In this document: positions 23,133 through 31,417 of the stretch, in pieces
Position numbering within the stretch: the first letter of the stretch is position 1
How the letters are laid out: the number at the start of each line of letters is the position of its first letter
Assembly: GCA_900176545.1 (NCBI GenBank)
Contig: FWXP01000005.1
Coordinates: 186,001 to 250,000, forward strand
Source: Oscillospiraceae bacterium
GTDB taxonomy: Bacteria; Bacillota; Clostridia; Saccharofermentanales; Saccharofermentanaceae
Direction of reading: 5' to 3'
DNA: 64,000 nucleotides
Made by a program: the position numbers and the translations under genes
Notes under the pieces: model-generated
Told to the model about the DNA's origin: nothing
Database searches by the model: none
The model's input: the letters and a program-made list of their open reading frames with translations, nothing else

Positions 23133-24869
23133 ATGGCTGACAGAAGAAAAAACAGGAGTTGGGTTGTAAGGGCGATAATATCGTTCGTAGCGATCCTCGC
23201 ACTTCTAACATTTTTCTCAAATACTATCATGAATGCCACTATACCGAAGGTAATGGCACAGAATGCAACGAAGGGTAACCTTTCCTTCACCAACAGTGCT
23301 ACCGGTGTCATAGAGGCCGATACCAAGACTGAGGTCAAGTCCATAAACGGACGTGAGATCGATCAGGTCCTGGTAAGAAACTACGTAAGCGTAGAGGAGG
23401 GCGATGTACTCCTTACATTGAAGCCCGCTGAGGATCTTGCGGAGCTCGATAAGGCCAGAGCGGATCTTGCCGACCTTGAAGCAGCGGCTCAGGCTGCAGC
23501 ACTGACACCCAGTGACGATGACTTTTCCGTTCAGCAGGATGCGATAAGGTCTGCTCAGGATACCCTCAACGCGGCAAACGAGGCATTGAACGCAGCTAAC
23601 AACAGAGACTCTCTTATCGCGACTGCCCAGGGTAACATTGATTACTACAGCTCCATCATCCCCGGTCTTGAGGCTACTGCAGATGCAGAGGCTGCGGTCG
23701 TAGCGGATTACAACGATCAGATAACAGCAGCAGAGACTGAACTGAACAACATCAACCTTCAGATAGCAAACCTTGAGAACATGGGCGTAACATTGCCCTC
23801 AGAGACAGCAGCACCTTCCGAGACTTCTTCCGAGGGTACTGAGGAGACCGCTCCTACAACGGCAGCTCTTACCACACAGCAGCAGAATCTTGTTGATCTT
23901 AATGCACGAAAGGCAGAGCTCGAGGCACAGATCGCAGATCTTAATACCATGAGGGACGCCGCACAGGGAAGACTTGATGAGGCTTCTGCTTCACTCGGAG
24001 CAGCACAGGCATCTCTTGCTTCCGCACAGGCTGATCTTCAGGCAGCACAGGCACTTCCTTCAGTAGCTGATGCTCAGGCAGATGTAAATGCTGCTCAGAG
24101 TTCTCTCAACAGAGCAAATACCGCTCTTTCCAATGCACAGGCTACGGCAGCTGCTACTGCAGTAACGACAGCCAGGACAAATGAGTCAAGAGAAGAGCAG
24201 ATCGCAGCAGCAGAGGAGAAGATCGCCAAGCTCGAAGAATCCCTTACATGCACGGAGATCGTAGCTCCCTGCTCAGGTCTGGTATACGGCCTCGTAGTAA
24301 GCGACGGCAACGTGATGACGGAAAATCAGGTCATCCTTACGATCATCCCCGATGACAGCACATATTCCGTTAAGTTCAACTTCAAGACATCAGTAGCTCA
24401 GAACCTTTCCGAAGGTATGGAGCTTACCGTAAACGATGCATATATCGATCAGTGCAGGATCACGAACATCTATCCCGATGAGTCCGATCCCAGAGAGAAG
24501 CGTGTAGTAAAGTGCGCTCTTTCCAGCCTTGAGGATATCTTCCCCGGTACACAGATAACCGTTACCGCAGACAGATCCAATGCAAACTACGATCATGTTA
24601 TCCCTGCAAGTGCGGTCATCCACGATAACTCCGGAGACTACGTATACATCATCATCGAATCCTCGAGCCCTCTCGGCGACAAGTATGTCGTAAAGCGTAT
24701 CGACGTTACTGTCGAAGAGACAGACGGAGCTCTTTGTGCCATCAGTTCCAAGGACGGCAAGGACGATACCTTGAACCAGGGCATGATCGTTACGAGAAGT
24801 GAGAAGCCTCTCCATAACGGCGACAGAGTAAGGCTTGAAGACTACAGTAATCCCGGAAGCGGAAGCTGA
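23133..24869 (+). CDS. Membrane-fusion (HlyD/MacA-like) protein with long coiled coil
   Basis: 578 residues. Membrane-fusion proteins link an inner-membrane transporter to the outside; in monoderms they work with MacB-type systems. Order of parts: one N-terminal membrane segment (about 12-34); first half-lipoyl/barrel segment (about 45-95); a very long Ala/Gln/Asp-rich coiled-coil hairpin (about 100-375). A Ser/Thr/Pro/Glu linker of roughly 30 residues lies in its middle (near 225-250). Then comes the second half-lipoyl (IVAPCSGLVYGLVVSDGNVM) and a beta-barrel end. It follows the MalG gene by 23 bases and precedes a MacB-core protein. A membrane-fusion protein inside a sugar-importer operon is unusual. 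Confidence 0.85.
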   Translation: MADRRKNRSWVVRAIISFVAILALLTFFSNTIMNATIPKVMAQNATKGNLSFTNSATGVIEADTKTEVKSINGREIDQVLVRNYVSVEEGDVLLTLKPAEDLAELDKARADLADLEAAAQAAALTPSDDDFSVQQDAIRSAQDTLNAANEALNAANNRDSLIATAQGNIDYYSSIIPGLEATADAEAAVVADYNDQITAAETELNNINLQIANLENMGVTLPSETAAPSETSSEGTEETAPTTAALTTQQQNLVDLNARKAELEAQIADLNTMRDAAQGRLDEASASLGAAQASLASAQADLQAAQALPSVADAQADVNAAQSSLNRANTALSNAQATAAATAVTTARTNESREEQIAAAEEKIAKLEESLTCTEIVAPCSGLVYGLVVSDGNVMTENQVILTIIPDDSTYSVKFNFKTSVAQNLSEGMELTVNDAYIDQCRITNIYPDESDPREKRVVKCALSSLEDIFPGTQITVTADRSNANYDHVIPASAVIHDNSGDYVYIIIESSSPLGDKYVVKRIDVTVEETDGALCAISSKDGKDDTLNQGMIVTRSEKPLHNGDRVRLEDYSNPGSGS

Positions 24870-24889
24870 TGAAGCGTGAGGTCAAGTGA

Positions 24890-26194
24890 ATGGGATTTAT
24901 TGATGCAATCAAGAATTACTGGAAGGAAACCGGCCATATCTATGCGAAGAACTTCAAGCGTGTTGTCCTGACGGCACCTTTCTGGATCCTCGCAGGATCA
25001 CTGGCTCTTACTTCCACAGGTATAATCAGATACTTCTACCTTACCGAAGCCAGACACGATCAGTACATGGCTTCATACTGGGGCGAGAGTTCGGACGTCG
25101 GTTTCCGTCAGCTCTCGGTATATGCCAGAGGTATGGAGAGCTCGGGAGATTATCCGATCCCTCTGTACATGAACAACGGATCTTCCCTCAGAAAGTCGGA
25201 TATCAATACCATAAGGACTAATCTTCAGATCATCGTGGATTCTTCCAAGGGTAATGCCAAGGATAAGGGCCTTGCGGATGACGGTTCTCCCAGAGGCTGG
25301 ACAGACTGTTATTCCTCCTACTTCGATACGACGGTAAGAGATGCCGGTATCCAGGGCGATGTCAAGGAATCCGATTGGAAGAATTGTGAGATAGTAGGTG
25401 TCGGCGGAGACTACAGGGCATTCCACCCTTTCGAATACATGTCCGGAGGATTCCTTCCCGCTACATGTGTCGACATGGATCAGATAGTCCTCAACGATTC
25501 CATCGCATGGACGCTCTTCGGTTCCTACGACGTAGTCGGCAACAGGGTCGTGATCGCAGACCGCGAGTTCATAGTTACGGGTGTCGTCAGAGAGCAGGAT
25601 ACGGCTATCGACCGTGAGGTCGGAACAGATGCTCCCAGAGCTTACATCTATTTCAATGCCATGGAGGCGATCGCAAAGGCCCACGGAGCCAGTGCGGATC
25701 CAGCAGCCGCAGCAGGCGGAGATCAGGCTTCCCAGAGCGGTACGGATGCCGCTGCTTCCACCGGAGATGTAACGGCTACCACTGACTGCGCTGTACTCTG
25801 CTATGAGGCGATGCTCCCCGAGCTCGTAAAGGGAGTTGCAAATTCCGATTTTAAGTCAGCCATCGGATATACGGAGAACGATCCCAAGTTCTTCGTTGTG
25901 AGCAATACCGGCAGGTTCAACGTATTGAAGGTATGGGACTTCGTGATGCCCTTAGGTGAGAATACTGAGAAGCTCAGGGCTTATGACTTCCCTTATTGGG
26001 AGAGAGCTTCCCAGATCACTACGACACATCTCTTTGTAGATATCATCTGTGTGTTGGCAGGAGCGGTCCTCCTTATCATCGGAATAGTCACATCCGTTCT
26101 CCGCTGGCATAAAAAGCCGCTGGTCATCGAGAGCAATACAGATGACGAAGATGACGAGGAAGAGAAGCTGCTATTGGAAGCGCAGACAAAATGA
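24890..26194 (+). CDS. MacB-periplasmic-core-like membrane protein without the FtsX permease domain
   Basis: 434 residues. One membrane segment near 27-50, a large extracytoplasmic domain, one membrane segment near 378-402, and an acidic cytoplasmic tail. The outer domain carries the marks of the MacB core: VVGVGGDYRAFHPFEYMSGG-like text (about 163-183), DQIVLNDSIAWTLFGSYDVV and REFIVTGVVREQ. Real MacB/FtsX permeases have three more helices at the C-terminus; here only one is present, so it is either a shortened or specialised version. An Ala/Gly/Ser linker lies near 265-295. It is the last gene of the permease operon and probable partner of the membrane-fusion protein. A terminator follows. 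Confidence 0.72.
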   Translation: MGFIDAIKNYWKETGHIYAKNFKRVVLTAPFWILAGSLALTSTGIIRYFYLTEARHDQYMASYWGESSDVGFRQLSVYARGMESSGDYPIPLYMNNGSSLRKSDINTIRTNLQIIVDSSKGNAKDKGLADDGSPRGWTDCYSSYFDTTVRDAGIQGDVKESDWKNCEIVGVGGDYRAFHPFEYMSGGFLPATCVDMDQIVLNDSIAWTLFGSYDVVGNRVVIADREFIVTGVVREQDTAIDREVGTDAPRAYIYFNAMEAIAKAHGASADPAAAAGGDQASQSGTDAAASTGDVTATTDCAVLCYEAMLPELVKGVANSDFKSAIGYTENDPKFFVVSNTGRFNVLKVWDFVMPLGENTEKLRAYDFPYWERASQITTTHLFVDIICVLAGAVLLIIGIVTSVLRWHKKPLVIESNTDDEDDEEEKLLLEAQTK

Positions 26195-26219
26195 CTCGTA
26201 TTTGAAACATAAAATCAAC

Positions 26220-26262
26220 AGACCGGAACGTATAATTAAGGTGTATGTTCCGGTCTTTGTTT
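26220..26262 (+). terminator. Terminator of the permease operon
   Basis: Ten-base perfect stem AGACCGGAAC (26220-26229) with GTTCCGGTCT (26247-26256), a 17-base loop, then TTGTTT. Confidence 0.75.
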
Positions 26263-26285
26263 ATACAGAAGAAGGGGAAAGCGAT

Positions 26286-27287
26286 ATGAAGAGAATGAGT
26301 AACAGAGCATTAACAGCTATCGTAACTTTACTTATATGTTCCGTAATGGCAGCTTCCTGCAACATAAATACGGATAAGGCGGGAGAAGCATTCCAGCACT
26401 TAGGCGAGAATCTTGATAACGCCGTTAACGGTACGGAAGCGGAAACGGAAGCTCCCGCGGAAGAGACGGAGGTCACCGAGACTTCCGAGGCGGAAGAGAC
26501 AGAAGCACCCGAAGAGGAAGCTGAGCCTGCGCCGATCCCCGAACCTACCGCTACACCTACACCCACACCTTCTCCGACTCCTACTCCCGAGCCCGAACCC
26601 GAGCGAGTGGATTTTTCCGAACTTACCGAAGACGAGCTCGCTGACGGAGTCACGGTCGAACTTGAGGACTTCGAAGAGAGCTATGTTAGTGAAGACGATA
26701 TAACACTTATCACATTTACGGGTAACAGGATCCTCATAAGCGAAGAGGCTCTTCCCAATGTTCAGACATCCGTGAACCTCATACTGGACGGATTCTATCT
26801 TGAGGCAGAGGGTATCTATAACAGATATACTTCCGAGGCACTGGCGGAGATCGCGATGCCCATGGAGGAAGATGTCGAGTTTGCTCCTTATTCCGTGACG
26901 TGCGGATACGAGTACGGATATAACGGCAGGGTATTAAGCGTAGTCATGACATATGACGTCACCAGAGGTGACTTAGTCGTTGAAGAGCATACCGAGTATG
27001 CATCCTTCGATATGTATACCGGTCAGTATGTGACCACGGCATCCGTTGTCGAAGATCAGGAACTCTTCAGAACGACATGCGGCAATATCCTTGCTTTCGC
27101 TACCGAGAACGAAGAGGATAACCAGGACAGCTTCACTGATATATTCATCTTCGTAGAAGGTTCCGGCAACGGTGTATATGTAGTAGGAACTGCTCCGGAC
27201 GGTACCATTGTACGTGCTCTTGCGGACATCGAGAACATCGCTCCGGCACTCAACAGATACGGTCAGCTCCTGTACACGAACAGATAA
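26286..27287 (+). CDS. Lipoprotein with TP-rich linker, DUF4163/DUF3298-like end
   Basis: 333 residues from ATG 26286 with AAGGGG upstream; an overlapping longer frame back to 26142 is rejected. Signal peptide ends in MAASC, acceptor Cys25. Residues about 45-110 are a Glu/Thr/Pro spacer with a run of TPTPTP and EPEPE, typical of a cell-wall-crossing linker. The folded part (about 125-333) contains VTCGYEYGYNGRVLSVVMTY and FDMYTGQYVT, which recall the DUF4163/DUF3298 domain of PdaC and RsiV proteins (tentative). It lies between the permease operon and a fifth binding protein. Confidence 0.6.
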   Translation: MKRMSNRALTAIVTLLICSVMAASCNINTDKAGEAFQHLGENLDNAVNGTEAETEAPAEETEVTETSEAEETEAPEEEAEPAPIPEPTATPTPTPSPTPTPEPEPERVDFSELTEDELADGVTVELEDFEESYVSEDDITLITFTGNRILISEEALPNVQTSVNLILDGFYLEAEGIYNRYTSEALAEIAMPMEEDVEFAPYSVTCGYEYGYNGRVLSVVMTYDVTRGDLVVEEHTEYASFDMYTGQYVTTASVVEDQELFRTTCGNILAFATENEEDNQDSFTDIFIFVEGSGNGVYVVGTAPDGTIVRALADIENIAPALNRYGQLLYTNR

Positions 27288-27362
27288 AAAGTTGCAAAAA
27301 ATCAAGAAATGTTGTTTACTACCTAAAAATGTCTCAAAATGCATTGATGGGGGGAAAACATT

Positions 27363-28724
27363 TTGCAGATAAGAAAAGTCAACTCTATAGTGCTGATGCT
27401 GGCGATTGTAGCCTCGTCAACCTTAGGTTGCGGTAAGGACACGGACGTCTCGGTCACGACTACATCCGCGACGACCACTGCTACTACCTCGGCAACGACC
27501 GAAGCGACAACGACTACTACAGATCCGTCCGAGCTCAATGAGATGGACATCGAGGATGTCAATGACGATTCTGAGGATGAGAAGGTCCTTATATGGACTA
27601 CTTCCAATGCGGTCAAGTCACTCTTGAACAACTATACCGATGTAGATTATGAGATCGTTGTCTTGGATGCGAACACTTACCAGACTCAGCTCGATCAGGC
27701 TCTGTCAACAGGTGAGGGTGCTCCCGATCTTTTCATATGCGACTATGACCTTGCGGATAAGTATATGTATTCCGACTATACGCTCTCTGTCAATGAGCTC
27801 GGCATCTCCTATGACGAACTGGACGATATGTACGACTATACGCTCTATTATGCCTGTGACGGAGACAATGTCATCAAGGGTCTTACCTGGGAGGCATATC
27901 CTTCCGCTGTCATCTATAACAGGGATGTAGCCGAAGAATATCTCGGTGTCAGGGAACCTGAGGACGTAGCTCCTTTCTTTGCGGATTGGGAATCATTCCA
28001 GACCATGGCTTACGATCTTTCGGTGGCATCCGAGGGAACTGTCAGAGCCGTCTCCGGAATAGATGATGTATGGCGTGCCTATACATACAACAGAACTGAT
28101 CCCTGGAATGTGGAAGGCGCCGTAACGGTCGATGACGCGGCTCTGGATTTCCTTGATCTGGCGACGGGGCTTTATGAGAATAACTGTTCCTTCATGACAA
28201 GTCAGTTCGACGGAGCGTGGTTCGATAATATGTCCAACGATACGGTGCTCTCATATTGGGGACCTTTATGGCTCATCAATATGATGAAGGCTGAGTCTCC
28301 CTACGACAAGTTCGGCGTCGTAAGGGCACCTACGGATTTTGCATGGGGCGAGCACTGGATAATGGCTTCCTGCTACTGTGATATGAGAGCATCTGCCGCT
28401 CAGATCTTAAGGGATCTTACCCTTAATGAGGAGAATCTCCTTGATATGGCGGATGACGGTACGTTCGTCAACAGCGAGAGCATAATGGCGACATATGCTG
28501 CCGACGATACCCAGACGTTCAACTGTCTTGAGGGACAGAATCCCTACAGCGTATTCGACGAGTCCGCAAGGAGCATCGAGTCCACACACATCGTCTGCCA
28601 CGAGCAGCTCTACAACGATGCCTTTATCGAACTGGCATACGGATATGTAGAAGCGGCAGAAGATGACAGGGACGGATTTACCGAGGACTACGAAGCGCGG
28701 CTTGCCGAGCTCGGACTCATTTAA
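27363..28724 (+). CDS. Solute-binding lipoprotein 5, normal length
   Basis: 453 residues. It begins with TTG at 27363 after a GGGGGG ribosome site; there is no usable ATG and a stop lies just upstream in frame. Signal peptide with TLGC, acceptor Cys23. A Thr/Ala-rich spacer (about 25-55) is followed directly by a family 1 binding-protein domain: EKVLIWTTSNAV, GAPDLFICDYDLADKY, LSYWGPLWLINMM. It lacks the large N-terminal region of the four giant paralogs and the sequence is not closely related to them. It lies 91 bases before cellobiose phosphorylase, which suggests a role in sugar capture. Confidence 0.8.
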   Translation: MQIRKVNSIVLMLAIVASSTLGCGKDTDVSVTTTSATTTATTSATTEATTTTTDPSELNEMDIEDVNDDSEDEKVLIWTTSNAVKSLLNNYTDVDYEIVVLDANTYQTQLDQALSTGEGAPDLFICDYDLADKYMYSDYTLSVNELGISYDELDDMYDYTLYYACDGDNVIKGLTWEAYPSAVIYNRDVAEEYLGVREPEDVAPFFADWESFQTMAYDLSVASEGTVRAVSGIDDVWRAYTYNRTDPWNVEGAVTVDDAALDFLDLATGLYENNCSFMTSQFDGAWFDNMSNDTVLSYWGPLWLINMMKAESPYDKFGVVRAPTDFAWGEHWIMASCYCDMRASAAQILRDLTLNEENLLDMADDGTFVNSESIMATYAADDTQTFNCLEGQNPYSVFDESARSIESTHIVCHEQLYNDAFIELAYGYVEAAEDDRDGFTEDYEARLAELGLI

Positions 28725-28815
28725 CAGACAGTTGATAATTGCCGATTTATATTTGCCTGCCGATAGTGTAAAATGGAAATGCTGTTTATAAATTACATCA
28801 TCGGAGGCTTTCAAT

Positions 28816-31305
28816 ATGAAATTTGGTCATTTTGACGACGTCAGGAAAGAATACGTCATCAACACACCGAGAACTCCCTATCCCTGGATCAACTACCTGG
28901 GTAATCAGGGTTTCTTCTCGCTCATATCCAACACAGCAGGCGGATATTCCTTCTACAAGGACGCAAGACTTAGAAGGATCACGAGATACCGCTACAACAA
29001 CGTTCCCCTCGATATGGGAGGAAGGTATTTCTACATCAATGACAACGGTACTATCTGGAATCCCGGATGGTCACCCGTCAAGACAGAGCTCGATTCTTAT
29101 GAGTGCCGTCACGGTATGGGTTATACCGTTATCGAAGGTAAGAAGAACGGCCTTAAGGCTGAAGTAACATTCTTCGTTCCCCAGAACTACGACGGAGAGG
29201 TTCAGCAGGTAGTACTTACCAACGAGAGCTCCGAAGCAAAGGACTTCTCCATCTTCTCCATGGCAGAGTGGTGTCTTTGGGACGCTCAGGACGACTGCAC
29301 TAACTTCCAGAGAAATTTCTCTACCGGTCGTGTCGAGATCGAAGGCTCTACCATCTATCACGTAACAGAGTACAGAGACAGACGTAATCATTACGCTTTC
29401 TATACTGTAAATGACGATATCGACGGTTACGATACAGACCGTGATTCCTTCCTCGGAAGCATCTATAACGGTTGGGAGAATCCCGAGACAGTCAAGGCAG
29501 GCAAGGCTTCCAACTCCTTCGCAGACGGTTGGTCTCCCATCGCTTCCCACTACAAGAAGGTAACTCTTGCACCCGGTGAGTCCAAGACTCTCATCTATAT
29601 CCTCGGTTATGCTGAGAATCCCCAGGACAAGAAGTTCGCTTCTGAGAAGCCCGCTAACCTCCTTACAAGAGAGGCTTGGGTCCTCAATAAGGAGAAGGCT
29701 CATGCCATGATCGACAAGTTCAATACACCCGAGAAGGTTGCAGCAGGACTTGAGGATCTTAAGAATACATGGGACAAGCTCCTTTCCATCTTCAAGGTAG
29801 ACACACCTGACGATAAGGTCAATAGGATGGTAAATATCTGGAACCAGTATCAGTGTATGGTAACGTTCAACCTTTCCAGATCCGCATCCTACTTCGAGTC
29901 CGGTATCGGTCGTGGAATGGGCTTCAGAGATTCCAATCAGGATATCCTCGGCTTCGTTCACCAGATCCCCGAGCGTGCAAGAGAGAGACTTATCGATATC
30001 GCTTCCACACAGCTTTCCGACGGCGGATGCTATCACCAGTATCAGCCTCTTACAAAGAAGGGTAATGCGGATATCGGCGGTGACTTCTCCGACGATCCCC
30101 TCTGGATGATCCTTTCCGTTGCTTCCTACATCAAGGAGACAGGCGACTGGGGTATCCTCGACGCCAATGTTCCTTTCGATGACGATCCGGAAGGCAAGCA
30201 CACGATGCTCGAGCACCTCGATGTATCTTTCTACCACATCGTAAATAACCTCGGACCTCACGGACTTCCTCTTGCGATGAGAGCTGACTGGAACGACTGT
30301 ATCAACCTTTCATGCTTCTCTGACACACCCGGTGAGTCCTTCCAGACATACACCAACCCTAAGTTCAAGGCTGAGGGCGGTTACTCCAAGGTAGCAGAGT
30401 CCGTATTCGTAGCAGCACTCTTCACATACACGGGTCCCGCTTATGTAGGTATCCTCGAGCACCTCGGCAAGAAGGATGAGGCAGCTAAGGCTCAGGCCGA
30501 GATCGATAAGATGAAGAAGAATACCATGGAGTCCGCATTCGACGGCGAGTGGTTCCTTCGTGCTTACGACGCTAACGGCGAGAAGATGGGTTCACACGAG
30601 TGCGAAGAGGGTAAGATCTTCATCGAGCCCCAGGGCTTCGCAGTAATGTCCGAGATCGGTAAGGATCAGGGTGCTGACATCAAGACTCTCGATTCCATCG
30701 ATAAGTACCTCAACTGCGAGTACGGTCTCGTTCTCAACAACCCCGCTTTCACAAAGTACTATGTACAGTACGGTGAGATCTCCACATATCCCGGCGGATA
30801 CAAGGAGAACGCAGGTATCTTCACACATAACAACGCATGGATCATCTGTGCTGAGGCTTATGCAGGAAGAGGAGAGAAGGCTTTCGAGTACTACTCCAAG
30901 ATCGCTCCCGCATTCACTGAGGAGACATCCGATATCCACAAGACAGAGCCTTACGTATATGGTCAGATGATCGGCGGTAAGGATGCACAGAACTTCGGTC
31001 AGGGCAAGAACTCCTGGCTCACAGGTACTGCTGCATGGAACATGGTCGCTATCTCCCAGTACATCCTCGGCGTTAAGCCTGAGTTCGACGGTCTTCGCGT
31101 AGATCCTTCCATCCCTGCTGCTTGGGACGGCTTTACTGCTTCCCGTCAGTTCAGAGGTGACACATACGAGATCACCATCAAGAACCCCGATCACGTTTGC
31201 AAGGGCGTTAAGAGCCTCACAGTAGACGGTCAGGCTGTTGACGGATGTATCGTTCCCGTAGCAGGTGACGGCAAGACTCATAAGGTTGAAGTCGTACTCG
31301 GCTGA
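28816..31305 (+). CDS. cbpA: Cellobiose phosphorylase (GH94)
   Basis: 829 residues, usual for the family. It splits cellobiose with phosphate into alpha-glucose-1-phosphate and glucose in the cytoplasm, saving one ATP. GGAGG lies before ATG 28816; there is no signal peptide. Typical features: the N-terminal [12 protein letters not shown] and [13 protein letters not shown], the beta-sandwich domain, then the (alpha/alpha)6 barrel with [11 protein letters not shown], where the Asp is residue 491 and corresponds to the catalytic acid of known enzymes (Asp490 in Cellulomonas). Further family marks are [16 protein letters not shown] and PYVYGQMI. The start motif and size favour cellobiose over chitobiose phosphorylase. 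It is paired with cellodextrin phosphorylase downstream. Confidence 0.93.
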   Translation: MKFGHFDDVRKEYVINTPRTPYPWINYLGNQGFFSLISNTAGGYSFYKDARLRRITRYRYNNVPLDMGGRYFYINDNGTIWNPGWSPVKTELDSYECRHGMGYTVIEGKKNGLKAEVTFFVPQNYDGEVQQVVLTNESSEAKDFSIFSMAEWCLWDAQDDCTNFQRNFSTGRVEIEGSTIYHVTEYRDRRNHYAFYTVNDDIDGYDTDRDSFLGSIYNGWENPETVKAGKASNSFADGWSPIASHYKKVTLAPGESKTLIYILGYAENPQDKKFASEKPANLLTREAWVLNKEKAHAMIDKFNTPEKVAAGLEDLKNTWDKLLSIFKVDTPDDKVNRMVNIWNQYQCMVTFNLSRSASYFESGIGRGMGFRDSNQDILGFVHQIPERARERLIDIASTQLSDGGCYHQYQPLTKKGNADIGGDFSDDPLWMILSVASYIKETGDWGILDANVPFDDDPEGKHTMLEHLDVSFYHIVNNLGPHGLPLAMRADWNDCINLSCFSDTPGESFQTYTNPKFKAEGGYSKVAESVFVAALFTYTGPAYVGILEHLGKKDEAAKAQAEIDKMKKNTMESAFDGEWFLRAYDANGEKMGSHECEEGKIFIEPQGFAVMSEIGKDQGADIKTLDSIDKYLNCEYGLVLNNPAFTKYYVQYGEISTYPGGYKENAGIFTHNNAWIICAEAYAGRGEKAFEYYSKIAPAFTEETSDIHKTEPYVYGQMIGGKDAQNFGQGKNSWLTGTAAWNMVAISQYILGVKPEFDGLRVDPSIPAAWDGFTASRQFRGDTYEITIKNPDHVCKGVKSLTVDGQAVDGCIVPVAGDGKTHKVEVVLG

Positions 31306-31347
31306 TCTTTGAACAGAATTACATAATAAAAGCAATGAATCCGACAG

Positions 31348-31380
31348 GCGGTCGTCTTAACTGACGACCGCTTAGTTGTT
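31348..31380 (+). terminator. Hairpin between the two phosphorylase genes
   Basis: Nine-base perfect stem GCGGTCGTC (31348-31356) with GACGACCGC (31363-31371) and a six-base loop. The T-run is poor (TTAGTTGTT), so it may be a partial terminator that lowers expression of the second gene. A TATAAT follows at 31379-31384, which could restart transcription for the cellodextrin phosphorylase gene. Confidence 0.6.
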
Positions 31381-31417
31381 ATAATTTGAAGGAATATGCT
31401 TTTTGGAGGTATCGGCT

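Noticed and set aside
24890-26194. A frameshifted full MacB/FtsX permease
   Set aside because: No further membrane helices appear in other frames downstream; a terminator follows closely. The short form seems genuine.
29071-30261. A 396-codon antisense frame inside cellobiose phosphorylase
   Set aside because: The gene's strong codon bias leaves the opposite strand open; the product has no recognisable motif and the real gene is unmistakable.
30592-31335. A 247-codon antisense frame over the end of cellobiose phosphorylase
   Set aside because: Same reason; it also runs across the stop of the real gene.
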